Part shown: positions 55,003-64,000 of the stretch, in pieces
Position numbering within the stretch: the first letter of the stretch is position 1
Layout of the letters: each line of letters opens with the position of its first letter
Assembly (NCBI RefSeq): GCF_030272615.1
Contig: NC_081414.1
Coordinates: forward strand, 4,899,501 to 4,963,500
Source of the DNA: Cryptomeria japonica
Lineage: Eukaryota; Streptophyta; Pinopsida; Cupressales; Cupressaceae
Direction: 5' to 3'
Length of the DNA stretch: 64,000 bases
The notes under the pieces: generated by a model
The model's database searches: none
What the model saw: only the letters and a program-made list of their open reading frames with translations
Told to the model about the DNA's origin: nothing
Program-made: the position numbers and the translations under genes

Positions 55003-56680
55003 AAATTTGAAATGGAGAGTTTAGGTGAGAGCTCTGGGCAGGGAGATTGAACGGGGAAGTCTACAACTCAGGTTGTTGGTAGTTCGCAGGGTGTGGGATA
55101 TGCTGGACAGGAAGGGGGAGGGCCAGTAGTTTGTCAGTGAGGAGATGCAGTCGTTTGCCATGAAAGGGATTCAAAAAATTTGCCGCTCGCCGATGCTGAG
55201 GTTTTACCGAAGGTCGCCGCTGGTTCGTCTGTTGGGTAGAGGCGAAATGGTGAGGCTCTATGGTCACGACAAGGGAAACAGTTGTTTGATGGTGGATTCA
55301 TTCCTATTGCAAATACCATTTCCGTTAATCTGAAAGTAGAGACATAAGAGGAAATAGATCATAATGTTTCTGTTTTTTCCTTACATGGTGTGATATGTTG
55401 GTTTAGGGGTTTCTGGCCTAGCCTCCCTCAGCTGCATACCTGGATCTCAGACCATTGGGAGTCTCTTATTACTGGTAAAGTTCATATTTTCCCCATGGCT
55501 AAGGGGCTTTTTATTGCAAATCTTGATAATGCTCAAGATAAAAACAAAATCTTATTTGATCATTATTTTAGCTAGGAGGACAAATTTTTGTTGATGATTA
55601 AGCCTTGGCACTCTGATTTTAACTGTTCTTCTGAAATGTTTAATAAGATCCCGATTTGGGTTCAGCTTCCTAATCTCCCCCTTCATTTATGGGTTGATCC
55701 TCTTTTAGAGGAAGTGGGTGATGCCCTTGGAGATTTTTTTTATTGTGGATCATGAATCTTCTGATATTTTTCACTCCACCTTTGTCCGCATTTTGGTTGA
55801 AATGGATGTTTCAAAAGGGTTGCTTGCTAAGATATTACTCAAATCTTCTAAGGATTGTTGGGTTCAACCTTTGGACTATGAAGGGATTCCCTTCCAGTGT
55901 AGAAGATGTTTTAAAACAGGTCATGCGGCTGCACAATGTGGGTTTGAGAAATAGGCAATGATGGCTACATGGTGGAAAGGTGCTTCTCAACAACATTATA
56001 TGGTTGAGAAGAAATCTGAGCAACATAGGAGTTTTTCTCAGGTGGTTGCGATGGACTCACAGGGTCTTGGAGCATCCTCTTCGAATGTCATATATGGTGG
56101 GGTTGCTAATTATCATGTTGAAACCCCTAAAGAGAGAGAGAATGGGCCTCAGGCTGCAATTTCTGGTGATAGTGTTTCAGCTATCAAATATGGTGGCTTT
56201 TTTTATAATGTCATGCTTTTAGGGAGAAAAACTGATGATATCTCTAAGACAGTGGTTGCAAGCATTCATTCTCAGGATAATGGTGGTCTTTCGCTAGCTT
56301 GGCATGATAAGGCAGCGCAAGTGGAAGAGGGTTGGATTTCTGTTAAGAGTAAGAAAGCTAAGTTCTCTAAGTCTTCTTTTGACATGACTTTCTGCTCCCC
56401 CAAGAGTAGCTCGAAATGCAAATCTTGATGTTTCTTGGTTGGGGGACTGGTTTTAGGCTGGCTATTGGCTGTTCTTTTTGCAGCTTTTCTTTTAGGTTGT
56501 GGGAGCCTATTTTTAAAACCCATGTTTTTAGCTTTGGGTTGCCATAACTACCCATGGTTGTCTGGCGCTTCCATGTTCCTTTTGTTAGGACAAATTTTTG
56601 GTTGAGGGTTCCAGATCAATTCAAAACCTAATTGTAAAGGATTTCAAGTCCCTTCAAAACATGTTTTTGCCTTAATAAAA
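55003..56680 (+). mobile_element. LINE-like retrocopy, ORF1 only
   Basis: Inserted in the Copia pol, flanked by an 18-bp direct repeat and ending 'ccttaataaaaa', as left by target-primed reverse transcription. There is no LTR. It carries one decayed ORF of the DUF4283 plus zinc-knuckle type (separate entry) and no endonuclease or reverse transcriptase. Either a non-autonomous LINE that lost ORF2, or a retrocopy of a cellular DUF4283/zinc-knuckle mRNA moved by LINE enzymes. Confidence 0.85.
55012..56428 (+). pseudogene. DUF4283 / zf-CCHC protein (LINE ORF1-like), decayed
   Basis: Plus strand. A first ATG at 55012 (MESLGESSGQGD) meets a stop. The recognisable domain starts near 55490: MAKGLFIANLDNAQDKNKIL, then MIKPWHSDFNC, KIPIWVQLPNLPLHLWVDPL (about 55650-55710), a T-run frame change near 55735, HSTFVRILVEMDVSKGLLAK, WVQPLDYEGIPFQ, and a complete CCHC knuckle CRRCFKTGHAAAQCG (about 55900-55945). 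After a TAG at 55952-55954 the same frame runs 156 codons more to 56428 (EEGWISVKSKKAKFSKSS near the end). This is the DUF4283-zinc-knuckle arrangement, a nucleic-acid-binding protein type common in plant LINE ORF1. Confidence 0.85.
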
Positions 56681-56698
56681 AACATATCCTCCATCAAA
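56681..56698 (+). repeat. Right target-site duplication of the LINE-like insertion
   Basis: Exact copy of 54985-55002, directly after the A-rich tail. Confidence 0.95.
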
Positions 56699-57140
56699 CT
56701 TCTTGAAATTCTTGAACTTGCTCTTATCCCCAGTCATGTGACCTGAACATCCATTGTCACTAATCCACAGATTCTTCTTCTTTTGAGCATGCAATACAAT
56801 ATGTGCCACCATAGACTTCTCTATTCTCTGACCTTTTGGTTTTTGCTTCCAAACCTTCCTGGAGCTACTATTTTGGCTCACCGAGTTATTTTCTTTAGCA
56901 TCCGACATAGGAGGACTCACAAAATTTCTTTTACAATTCCTTTCAATATTGCCAAAGTTGCTTCACTTAAGCCAAATAATATTGAAATAAAACAATGGAG
57001 AAAAAAATTTCTGCTAACAAAGTCATTTCTTCATATTGGACCATTTCTACAATTCACAACTTCATAACCAAAATGATTGCAAGTAAAACAATAACCATAA
57101 AAAGAATAATTGAACTTGGTATTGAATCCTTGTCCTCTTG
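56699..57140 (-). pseudogene. Copia protease and zinc knuckle, decayed
   Basis: Minus strand: knuckle text GYCFTCNHFGYEVVNCRNGP (near 57050-57100, Tyr for His) and a second, worn unit (FGNIERNC near 56945). Then the protease start NLWISDNGCSGHMTGDKSKF at 56710-56780, with Asp-Asn-Gly for Asp-Ser-Gly, running into the insertion at 56698. Confidence 0.85.
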
Positions 57141-57816
57141 ATGCTTGTCTTCTAGATTTCATGTTCTTTTTATGTATTTGAGTGAATCCATCATCCATCT
57201 TCTGTCTTTCTTTAGTTGTTACAATTTGTTCAAATCTTGAACTTTTGGATCCTTTTTCTTCTAGATTTTTTTGCAGTTGACTTCATAGACTATTCGCTCA
57301 CCTTTCCCTTTTGATATTTTGTAAAACCAAGATTGGTTTTGAGATGTGGCAATCTATGACTTCCAATTATTTGATCTAACATATCGATTCTTTTCCCAAA
57401 CTTCAACTTCAACTGACCGTTTGCTTTTTTCTAGATCTCTTCCCAATACCACAATCTCTACCTCTAGTTTTTACAATCCTTGTCTCTCGTCAACAGTATC
57501 TCTATCATATCTTCTTCAATTCTCTTTGCTTCTTCTAGTTGAATCTTCAAATTAATGACTATTTTTTTATGCCTTCTCAAGATTATGGGCCAATTTGTCT
57601 TTACCTTTCAATTCTTCAGCTATCCACTTCTTCAATCTCTTGATCTCTTTGCCAGTGCAAAGCAACTCTTCCACACGATCAACCTCATCATCATCATTTC
57701 TAGACTTCTTTCTAGTATCATCAACAAAAGTCTCCATTTCCATGATACAGATTTTTCACCTTCATTCTTGGAAGTTCCTTGATCTTCTTCATCATCAGAT
57801 GAACAAATTTCTTCAT
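57141..57816 (-). pseudogene. Copia gag C-terminal coiled coil, decayed
   Basis: Text typical of SIRE-type gag: RVEELLCTGKEIKRLKKWIA and EELKGKDKLAHNLEKA (about 57590-57680), LKIQLEEAKRIEEDMIEILL (near 57500), DLEKSKRSVEVEVWEKNRYV (near 57400), and MLDQIIGSHRLPHLKTNLGF near 57330-57380. Frames alternate because of indels. The gag N-terminus is missing; the sequence passes directly into LTR sequence at 57817, so a deletion joined mid-gag to mid-LTR. Confidence 0.8.
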
Positions 57817-58122
57817 TTTAGTGTTAATGCATTGTTTGAGAAACAATCCTTAGAGACATCCATATTATACTTCCAAATCACCTACAACATCAGAAATGAA
57901 TGTAAGACATTACAGATATACCTCAACTGATTCCACCACCATAGCTAGCTACTGTACATCTGAAACTCAAATTCTTAGGAACAGACATGGCAGAAGCAAA
58001 GAAATTATGATACTTTTGAACCCCAAATACACGTTGGAGTTGTGTATAGTTAACATTTATTTCTCGACTTGTTGACTCCTCTTTGACACTCCTTTAACAT
58101 CAATGACAACATATGTGTGACA
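57817..58122 (-). mobile_element. 5' LTR remnant of the Copia element with pol
   Basis: Matches 51505-51826. The inner part is missing, together with the primer site and the start of gag. The outer end is GTGTGACA at 58122. Confidence 0.8.
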
Positions 58123-58164
58123 CTTTTTTTTTCCTAGTCTTAAGAGTTGTCTTTCAATTTTAAC

Positions 58165-58370
58165 AATGGAAGATAAAGGCTATGTAGTTGAATTCAAGGA
58201 TAAACAAGTTCTTATCCTATTGAAGGAATCTAGCCAAGATAGTACACATGTTATAGGGGTTAGAGAAGGCAATCTTTATAGGTTATAAGTTGAACTAGTT
58301 CTAGTAGCATTGATGAGTGCCAAGTGTTTTAGAGCCATGCCAAGAAGTTGTAGATTAGTAGGTTTGGTAG
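58165..58370 (+). pseudogene. Copia pre-integrase fragment, plus strand
   Basis: EDKGYVVEFKDKQVLILLKE and THVIGVREGNLYRL match the region just before integrase in Copia pol. The orientation is opposite to the element to its left, so it belongs to another, older copy. No zinc region or integrase core follows. Confidence 0.75.
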
Positions 58371-59894
58371 GATGCCATGGCTCTATTACATATAACAATT
58401 TTTTTGAACCAATGAACTGTAACTAGCAGTCCAACAAAACTCCAATCCTTCTTTGTCACCCCTATGGTCATTTGCACATGATTTAAGCCAAAACAAACAT
58501 GTTAGGATTCCCAAAAGTGTGTAGAAATCAACTACAATAGAGTTTAAAGCATTCTTAAGCATTTTTACCATTTCTATTGAATGCCAAACACTCTTTCAAC
58601 AATTGCAAAACCACCTAGTGAACATGAAATCATCTTCCAATAGTCACAAAACCATAACTTCTTCGACAAAAACCCCGACAATTACAAAACCACCACATTA
58701 GTAAAATTGGCAGTTTCACACAAAAGGTTGTAATACTGCATTTCTTTCCAAATTTCTAGCTTTTGGTGCTTGAAACTTGCTTCATGCGTCTTCTAAGCCA
58801 TGTTCGACTCCTACAATGAAGGTCAATTGGTCTTTTTATTAATCAAATCTTCCAAAAACACTCCATTACTAAAGATTAGGGTGAGCTGGAAAAAAATAGA
58901 TGTCTTACAAGATGAATACTACTATATTGACAAGGTTTATTAGGAGTTTACTGTGCTTTTTTTCTTTCTACTTGTTTTTTTCATAAAAGATAGTTGTCTA
59001 CTTCTTGAAAGCTAATGTCTATGGTGACAAACTCACATACAAGTGAGTGCAACTTTATTCTTGTGTTTTGAGGAGCTTGGTTTGCTCAACTCTAGGAACA
59101 CTCTTGGTCATATCGAGCTGATCTTGCCCCAAAAGCATCATTGAACAATGACTTTGAAAGATAGGTTGGAACATAAGATTTAATCAGATGTTGAGTTGAG
59201 CAGAAACTAGGCAAAGCTAAGAAAGAAATGGGAACAATTACTTGTGTTCAAAGTAGATCAATGTTTCTAAAATCTACTTTAATTGCAAGAAAGTAAATGC
59301 ATGAAGCTAAAAACTTGGCCAAACTAGATAAAACGAGTAAACTTCTCCTTTATTAGAAACGAAAGAGAACAAACAATCTTCAAATATCTAAATATTTTTT
59401 TAATATACAAAATAATGTTTCTTCTAAACAAAAACTGAATTATAAAATAGGTGATTCAAAATGAACACTAACAAACAAATAGTACTAATACTCTACTTAG
59501 AATAAAGAGAAAATTGCTCTTTCGTGCAAGCAATTAAGTGGAAGAACAATTAGAAAATGTTAAGATCAATAATCTTGAGAAGAGCCATCCCCCATTGGGG
59601 TTATATGAAAGAACTTGGTTGATCCTGCAAATGAGTTGGTAATAAGAGGATGGCACGGCATCTAAATTGCAAGACAAGTCAAGCAGTGTGGGGAATACCT
59701 GACATTGTAACTACTATGTAGATATATGCGTGAGTAACTAAACAAGTTGGTCAATAACCAATGCTCGAGGTACGTTTATATAGAAGAGAGTATTGACTTC
59801 ATAATTGTTGACGAGCTGATAACCTTAGTTTCCTTATCTGGTTAAGTCTAATTTTAATCAACTATTATCCTTTGTATATGCTCAGAAACTTCTT
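58371..59894. other. Unassigned spacer
   Basis: No gene, LTR edge or tandem repeat that I can support. AT-rich with ordinary short frames. Confidence 0.45.
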
Positions 59895-60336
59895 TTGGGA
59901 AAATGCTTAAATTGCCAACACTATACTTGGGATCTTGGAAATTATGCAACCTCATCAGTAGAAAACAAAGAAAAGGGATCAATATTGTTGATGTTAAAGT
60001 GCAAGGAGCAACACTTAAAGGATATTGATGACTGTTACATACAAGGTGAAAAACCTCTGGGAAAATCCTTTGTCAGGCAGAGGGTCATGTCTACATGATG
60101 TGTAGTAGGTATAAAAGGTTTCTTCAACCCGTGTGATGTTCTTGGAGGAGCTAGCTTGTTCAGTATAAGTGACTCAAATATTGCAACTCAGAAGGAAATG
60201 TCAAGTTCAGCAACTGGTCCCTGGTCAATTGCAATAGGAACATTAGGGACTAAGGAAAGTGCAAGGTCTACCTGTAGGGCTTATCTTAACATACCTATAA
60301 GAAAAGAAATGAATTGGGACAGATGTCCAACTTAGA
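59895..60336 (+). other. Two unassigned plus-strand open stretches
   Basis: 59895-60098 (MGKCLNCQHYTWDLGNYATS...; two Cys at a CxxC spacing, no other feature) and, in another frame, about 60130-60336 (GASLFSISDSNIATQKEMSS, then TGPWSIAIGTLGTKESARST), ending at TAG. The second has more protein-like composition. They could be exons or relics of a host gene. I do not recognise either. Confidence 0.3.
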
Positions 60337-60770
60337 AGAGAAGAGGTGATCATGGAAAGACTTGAGAAACAAGGACCACAAGAAAAGCCCATTTACCTTA
60401 CTCTCTGAAATTCAATCCCATAAGTGGCACATTAAAACTGAACTAGAAGATCCAGGTTTCTCTAGAGCAAGAATAAATGCAAGTTTCATGATCTAACAAA
60501 TAGAAAGGGTTGTGTGGATGGTAAGTTACAGACTCAATTTGTTTCATGCCAGAAAATAGAAACTGTGTTCTAGCAATGGAAATATAGAAAGAAAATTTTG
60601 AAGTAGGTACAAGCTATGTAGGTTTAATTTGTTGTTTAAGATGAAAAGATGCTTTATTAGGAGAAACACTTGAATGTCGTGGTTGATTTGAAAACATGCA
60701 AGTGGAGACATGTACATAAACATCATTTCAAGGAGAGGCTTCCTTTCCTTCCTTCAGGCCAGACTTTAAC
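60337..60770. other. Unassigned spacer
   Basis: No coding or repeat signal. Confidence 0.4.
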
Positions 60771-60972
60771 AGCTTATATTGTGTATAAAACAATATGTTT
60801 ACAGAAAGGACTCAACTCTGAAATGCAGAAATTCAGCTTATTTTGTGTATAAAACAAAATGTTTACAGAAAGGATTCAACTCTGATATGAAGAAATTCAG
60901 CTTATTTTGCGTATAAAACAATATGTTTACAGAAAGATTTCAATTCTCACTATGGTCAAAATGCAGAAATTC
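60771..60972. repeat. 64-bp tandem repeat, three copies
   Basis: Units start 'agcttat(a/t)ttgtgtataa': 60771-60834, 60835-60898 and 60899-60972. The third has about 10 extra bases and more changes. Each unit contains 'atgtttacagaaagga'-type text. Confidence 0.92.
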
Positions 60973-61559
60973 TCTCCCACCATTTGTTGGGAGAGGTCCA
61001 ATACAAACACATTATCTGACCCGATCATTCTCTATGATGTTATAAGGTGTATTATTTCAGAAGGTAAAAGAAAAATCTCTTTAAAGCAAATATATAACAC
61101 ATAGATCATAAGCTCATAACTACTTCAACCAAGTAAGCACTTCAATGCATTTGTTGCAGTAACTGCTGCCAGTGCTGGAGATAGAATGAACCCAGATTTA
61201 ATTTAGTTTACAAGTAAATGGTTTCTCATCTATTAAGTCAGTTTCATTTTCTCTGTTAGATATTGTATAATAAACATCACTCATACAAACTGTTTGCACT
61301 TCGAACAAGACATTGACAGGAAACACAAGTAGGAGAAAAAGATGCTCAAGACACCAAGGATTGCTGCAACCTTCAAATTCCTTTGTTAATTCATTCTAGT
61401 TAGAGGTCAAGCTAGAACTTGTTGAATAAAGCACTGCATTTTGTGTCTGCACCAAGTTATGAAATTCAAACTCAAGATAGTGTCATTAACTTATAACACT
61501 TTAGGAATCAGACACATAACAAGTTTGTACTAATGTACATTATTAAATAAATTCAATCC
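60973..61559 (-). other. Downstream region of the PYM gene, likely 3' UTR in part
   Basis: Follows the PYM stop on the minus strand. No coding signal, no clear poly(A) signal that I would commit to. Confidence 0.4.
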
Positions 61560-61703
61560 TTATGAATCCAACAGCATTCTTTTCTCCTCCAGATCCATCA
61601 ACTCTTTTTGCCATGTATCCAACTTAGTTAGCTTTTCTCTTTGCTCAGGATTTAATGTCTCTTTTCCAGCTAAAGACGCCTGCTGTGACACAGTCAGTCG
61701 AAT
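61560..61703 (-). CDS. PYM: PYM-like gene, last coding exon
   Basis: 47 codons and a TAA stop at 61560-61562: IRLTVSQQASLAGKETLNPE, then QREKLTKLDTWQKELMDLEE. This is the conserved C-terminus of PYM (partner of Y14 and Mago), which takes the exon-junction complex off translated mRNA. The exon is preceded by TGTCAACAG (acceptor; AG at 61704-61705 on the plus strand as its complement). It begins in phase 0, directly continuing Lys-Lys-Lys of the previous exon to give the family pattern KKKIRLT. No damage seen. The name rests on recall of the plant PYM C-terminus. Confidence 0.85.
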   Translation of the reverse strand: MRLTVSQQASLAGKETLNPEQREKLTKLDTWQKELMDLEEKRMLLDS

Positions 61704-62046
61704 CTGTTGACAGGTTAAGCATAATTTCAGTATCCTATGTGCCTTACATTCAATGTATAACAAACTGTTCATCCTTTCTGTACATTGAATAGAACGGTAA
61801 CTGCACATTTTAATATAATTTCCTGTGACAATGCATATATGTTTGCTAAAAGAATATCCTGTAGCCGGTAGTCCAAATTTTGTCTCAGCAGTCAGTATTG
61901 CAATCACATTGAATAAAGTTTCAGTTTTGTATGATCAAAATCTCATCCACAAAAGAGAAAAACCTAGTTCATACCTCATAATTCCACAATACATAGATTA
62001 GTTTACCCTTGAAATTCAAGAAACGTGATAAGAAAGTGTTTTGTAC

Positions 62047-62277
62047 CTTCTTCTTCAATGCTCGAATTCGTTTATCCAGTTCTATGTTTTCGAGATGTGT
62101 TTGCTCTGATGGAGCAGTAACAGAAACCTCTGTGGAGACAGTTAATGAGCCCATTTGCTGGACTACACCCTGTATATCTTGATCTTTATGTGCCCTATTT
62201 TCAGCTGCTGCTGTCTGTCCATTAACTGTACTCTCAGATGTTTTGCCCTTCTCAGATGCTGATGTGGCAATACTAGC
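62047..62277 (-). CDS. PYM: PYM-like gene, penultimate coding exon
   Basis: 77 codons, phase 0 at both ends: ASIATSASEKGKTSESTVNG ... then ENIELDKRIRALKKK. The right edge is an acceptor (ATTCTACAG) and the left edge a donor (AAG/GTACAA). The last 15 residues match the start of the conserved PYM C-terminal block, which the next exon continues across a 343-bp intron (61704-62046). The first part is low-complexity, as in other plant PYM proteins. The exons for the N-terminal Mago/Y14-binding domain are not in 62278-64000 as far as I can read, so they lie beyond the window after a long intron. Confidence 0.85.
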
Positions 62278-62828
62278 CTGTAGAATCATAAGCGTTCAAC
62301 CAGTAGAATAAAAGTAGTCAGTGCACAAATGATTATCTGTTTTAAGGCCATTTACTTCTATAAGCCTTTTTGGGAAATTGTCAACAAATAAACTTTACAC
62401 TTAATATGGACAATGAATATTAGTATAGTAGTTAATAGTAATTCCAACATGTGACTGACCTACTGATCCATAGTCAATAACTTTATCATACTGCATACAT
62501 CTTTTGGGCACCCAATGCATAGCTTAAAATTAGATTCGCTTGGAATTTAATTTATGCTTCCCTTGGAATTTAAACACATTAGAAAAGAGGCTGCAAACAA
62601 GCCTTCTGTGGAAAAATATGACACAGTTTCATGATTCAAACAACCTAAAATATCTGTTAAAAACCAATTTTCTTCACTTAATCATGTTACTGATTCTCTA
62701 GGGGGTGTATAATTGTGACGAGTCTCTGTATAACCTAATTAATTAAAGCTCAGAGGGTGTGACACATTGTGCTTATAACCTCTTCAGAATAAAAAATGAT
62801 GCCATTTGAATTTCTGTAGCATCATCCT
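62278..62828 (-). other. PYM intron sequence
   Basis: Upstream of the penultimate exon. No exon-like text and no repeat noted. Confidence 0.5.
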
Positions 62829-63798
62829 TGATGCAGGAGCATCGCGCTAGAATTTTCTAACTGATTGGTCACTGATCCTGTCGCCACATCAGCAGGAGGT
62901 TGAATTGAATGTGAATGATTAATGAGCGATGGAACGAATCAGTTATAAAGGGGCAATGAAACGGACAGGAGGAGTCAGACGGTTTGGAAGAAACTGCAAA
63001 GAGTGGAGTTGGCTGATTAGGATGGCGTCGAAAGGAAGAAGACCGATAGGTGTAGGGAAGGTGATTTGTTTGGAATGGAAAAGGCCAGAACCTCCAGTAC
63101 AAGAGGGGATTCAACAGTTAGTATGTAGAGGCGTCAGATGGAAAGGCCGATAGGCCGACCTTCAGCATAAGGAATGAGAGTGTGGGTTGATAATCAGGCA
63201 GAACCAGAGAGTCCGATTTGGGTGAATAGTAGCGAAGGATTAATGTGTGGAAGAAGGCTGAGTTTGTGCAGCAAACAGTGGGGAATGGTTGTGGTCAGGG
63301 AAGATAGCTGATTTGTGTAAGAAGTAAGCCGACCAGATATTCGGTTTCATAAAGGGAGGAGAAGATAGCAAAGGTTGCATGAAGTAAGTGCTGGGTAGAG
63401 CCGTAAGGATGCTGAGTCGATGAAAAGGGCATGTGGAGACAGACGAAGTGCAGATGGTTATTGAGTTACGGAGGGGAAGTTGGTCAACAGATGTATGGCC
63501 TGTTAGTTTGTTTGTAAACATCTATCATTTTTATGTAGCCACCTTCATATGCTGAGTAATAACAAAGATAACCTTTTTGGTGTTCACATTTGCATTGTTG
63601 GTTGTTATTGATGATTCCCATTCTCATTGTAATTGGGTGCTAAATACATTGTTGTTGTCGAATCCTGTTATTCTCTATTCTGTTCCTGTCACATTTCTGA
63701 CAGGAAGTCTGTAGGTGCTGTTTTGTTTTCCTGAACTTCCTATCATTATTATCTGAGAATGGAGATGTGTTTGGGGTTTAGCCAGAGCTGCTACGTCA
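62829..63798 (+). mobile_element. Probable solo LTR within the PYM intron
   Basis: 970 bp, TGATGCAGGAGC...GCTGCTACGTCA; the ends are imperfect inverted repeats (9 of 12). It is flanked by ATCCT on both sides (62824-62828 and 63799-63803). A TATAAAG at 62944-62950 suggests plus-strand sense. There is no second copy in the window to confirm it, so chance agreement of the 5-bp repeat cannot be excluded. Confidence 0.6.
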
Positions 63799-63803
63799 AT
63801 CCT

Positions 63804-64000
63804 GTACATATCTGAATATATAATATAACAGAATATCCTTTTGTATATCTCGCTTCTCTATATTAGATGGATATAAGGAAAACCTTTTGGCAACCATGGA
63901 AGATGACACATAATTGAAGACAAATAATTTAATAATAACTTTGTTGCGCCCCTGCAAAACTTATTATATTTAAGTCCATTTTGTATATACATCTGACAAT
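63804..64000. other. Sequence to window end, no feature seen
   Basis: Probably still PYM intron or upstream spacer. No exon-like text. Confidence 0.4.

Noticed and set aside
60771-60972. CRISPR-like array
   Set aside because: Three head-to-tail units without unique spacers; an ordinary tandem repeat.

Overview
The window reads as nuclear DNA of a plant with a large, repeat-packed genome. A gymnosperm, most likely a conifer, is my best guess, from the density of old, nested LTR retrotransposons and the AT-rich spacers. That guess is inference; no species marker is present. Only one host gene shows intact coding sequence: the last two coding exons of a PYM-type (partner of Y14 and Mago) gene on the minus strand at 61560-62277. 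Three other host-derived sequences are dead: a PPR pseudogene (39290-40150), a receptor-like kinase fragment (26540-26830) and an intronless TRAP-beta (translocon-associated protein beta) copy (49332-49903).

Layout. 1-1590: 5' part of a Ty1/Copia element on the minus strand, running off the left edge. 2468-3602: decayed Ty3/Gypsy integrase. 4780-6350: Copia LTR debris holding a solo LTR (4942-5753) with a perfect 5-bp target duplication. 6422-12724: Gypsy chromovirus with both LTRs, gag-pol and chromodomain, minus strand. 13499-16545: two decayed reading frames of unknown kind on the minus strand. 18010-21560: Tat-like Gypsy pol with a second RNase H ahead of the reverse transcriptase. 21938-25311: a three-LTR chromovirus remnant with its core deleted. 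27377-28980: a small Copia element holding only LTRs and an open gag. 29149-29916: solo LTR with perfect duplication. 30127-37743: complete plus-strand Gypsy-type element, perfect duplication GATGA, with gag and protease but no reverse transcriptase or integrase. 40552-47673: Copia-type element with long LTRs, a multi-knuckle gag and an unassigned ORF, and a second LTR nested in its right LTR. 47865-49058: solo LTR related to the 30127 element, perfect duplication. 50773-51030: microsatellite. 51505-58122: Copia element with pol and partial gag, split by an ORF1-only LINE-like insertion (55003-56680) with an 18-bp duplication. 58165-64000: spacer, tandem repeats, PYM exons and a probable solo LTR in a PYM intron.

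Most coding sequences here are dead. Many in-frame stops sit where CAA, CAG, CGA or TGG would be expected, so C-to-T (or G-to-A) change, as expected for methylated, silenced DNA, seems the main route of decay. The clearest leads are the gag-protease-only element with an odd second ORF, a candidate intron inside its LTR that is also visible in a diverged solo LTR, the ORF1-only LINE-like insertion, and the unknown ORF pair at 13499-16545.
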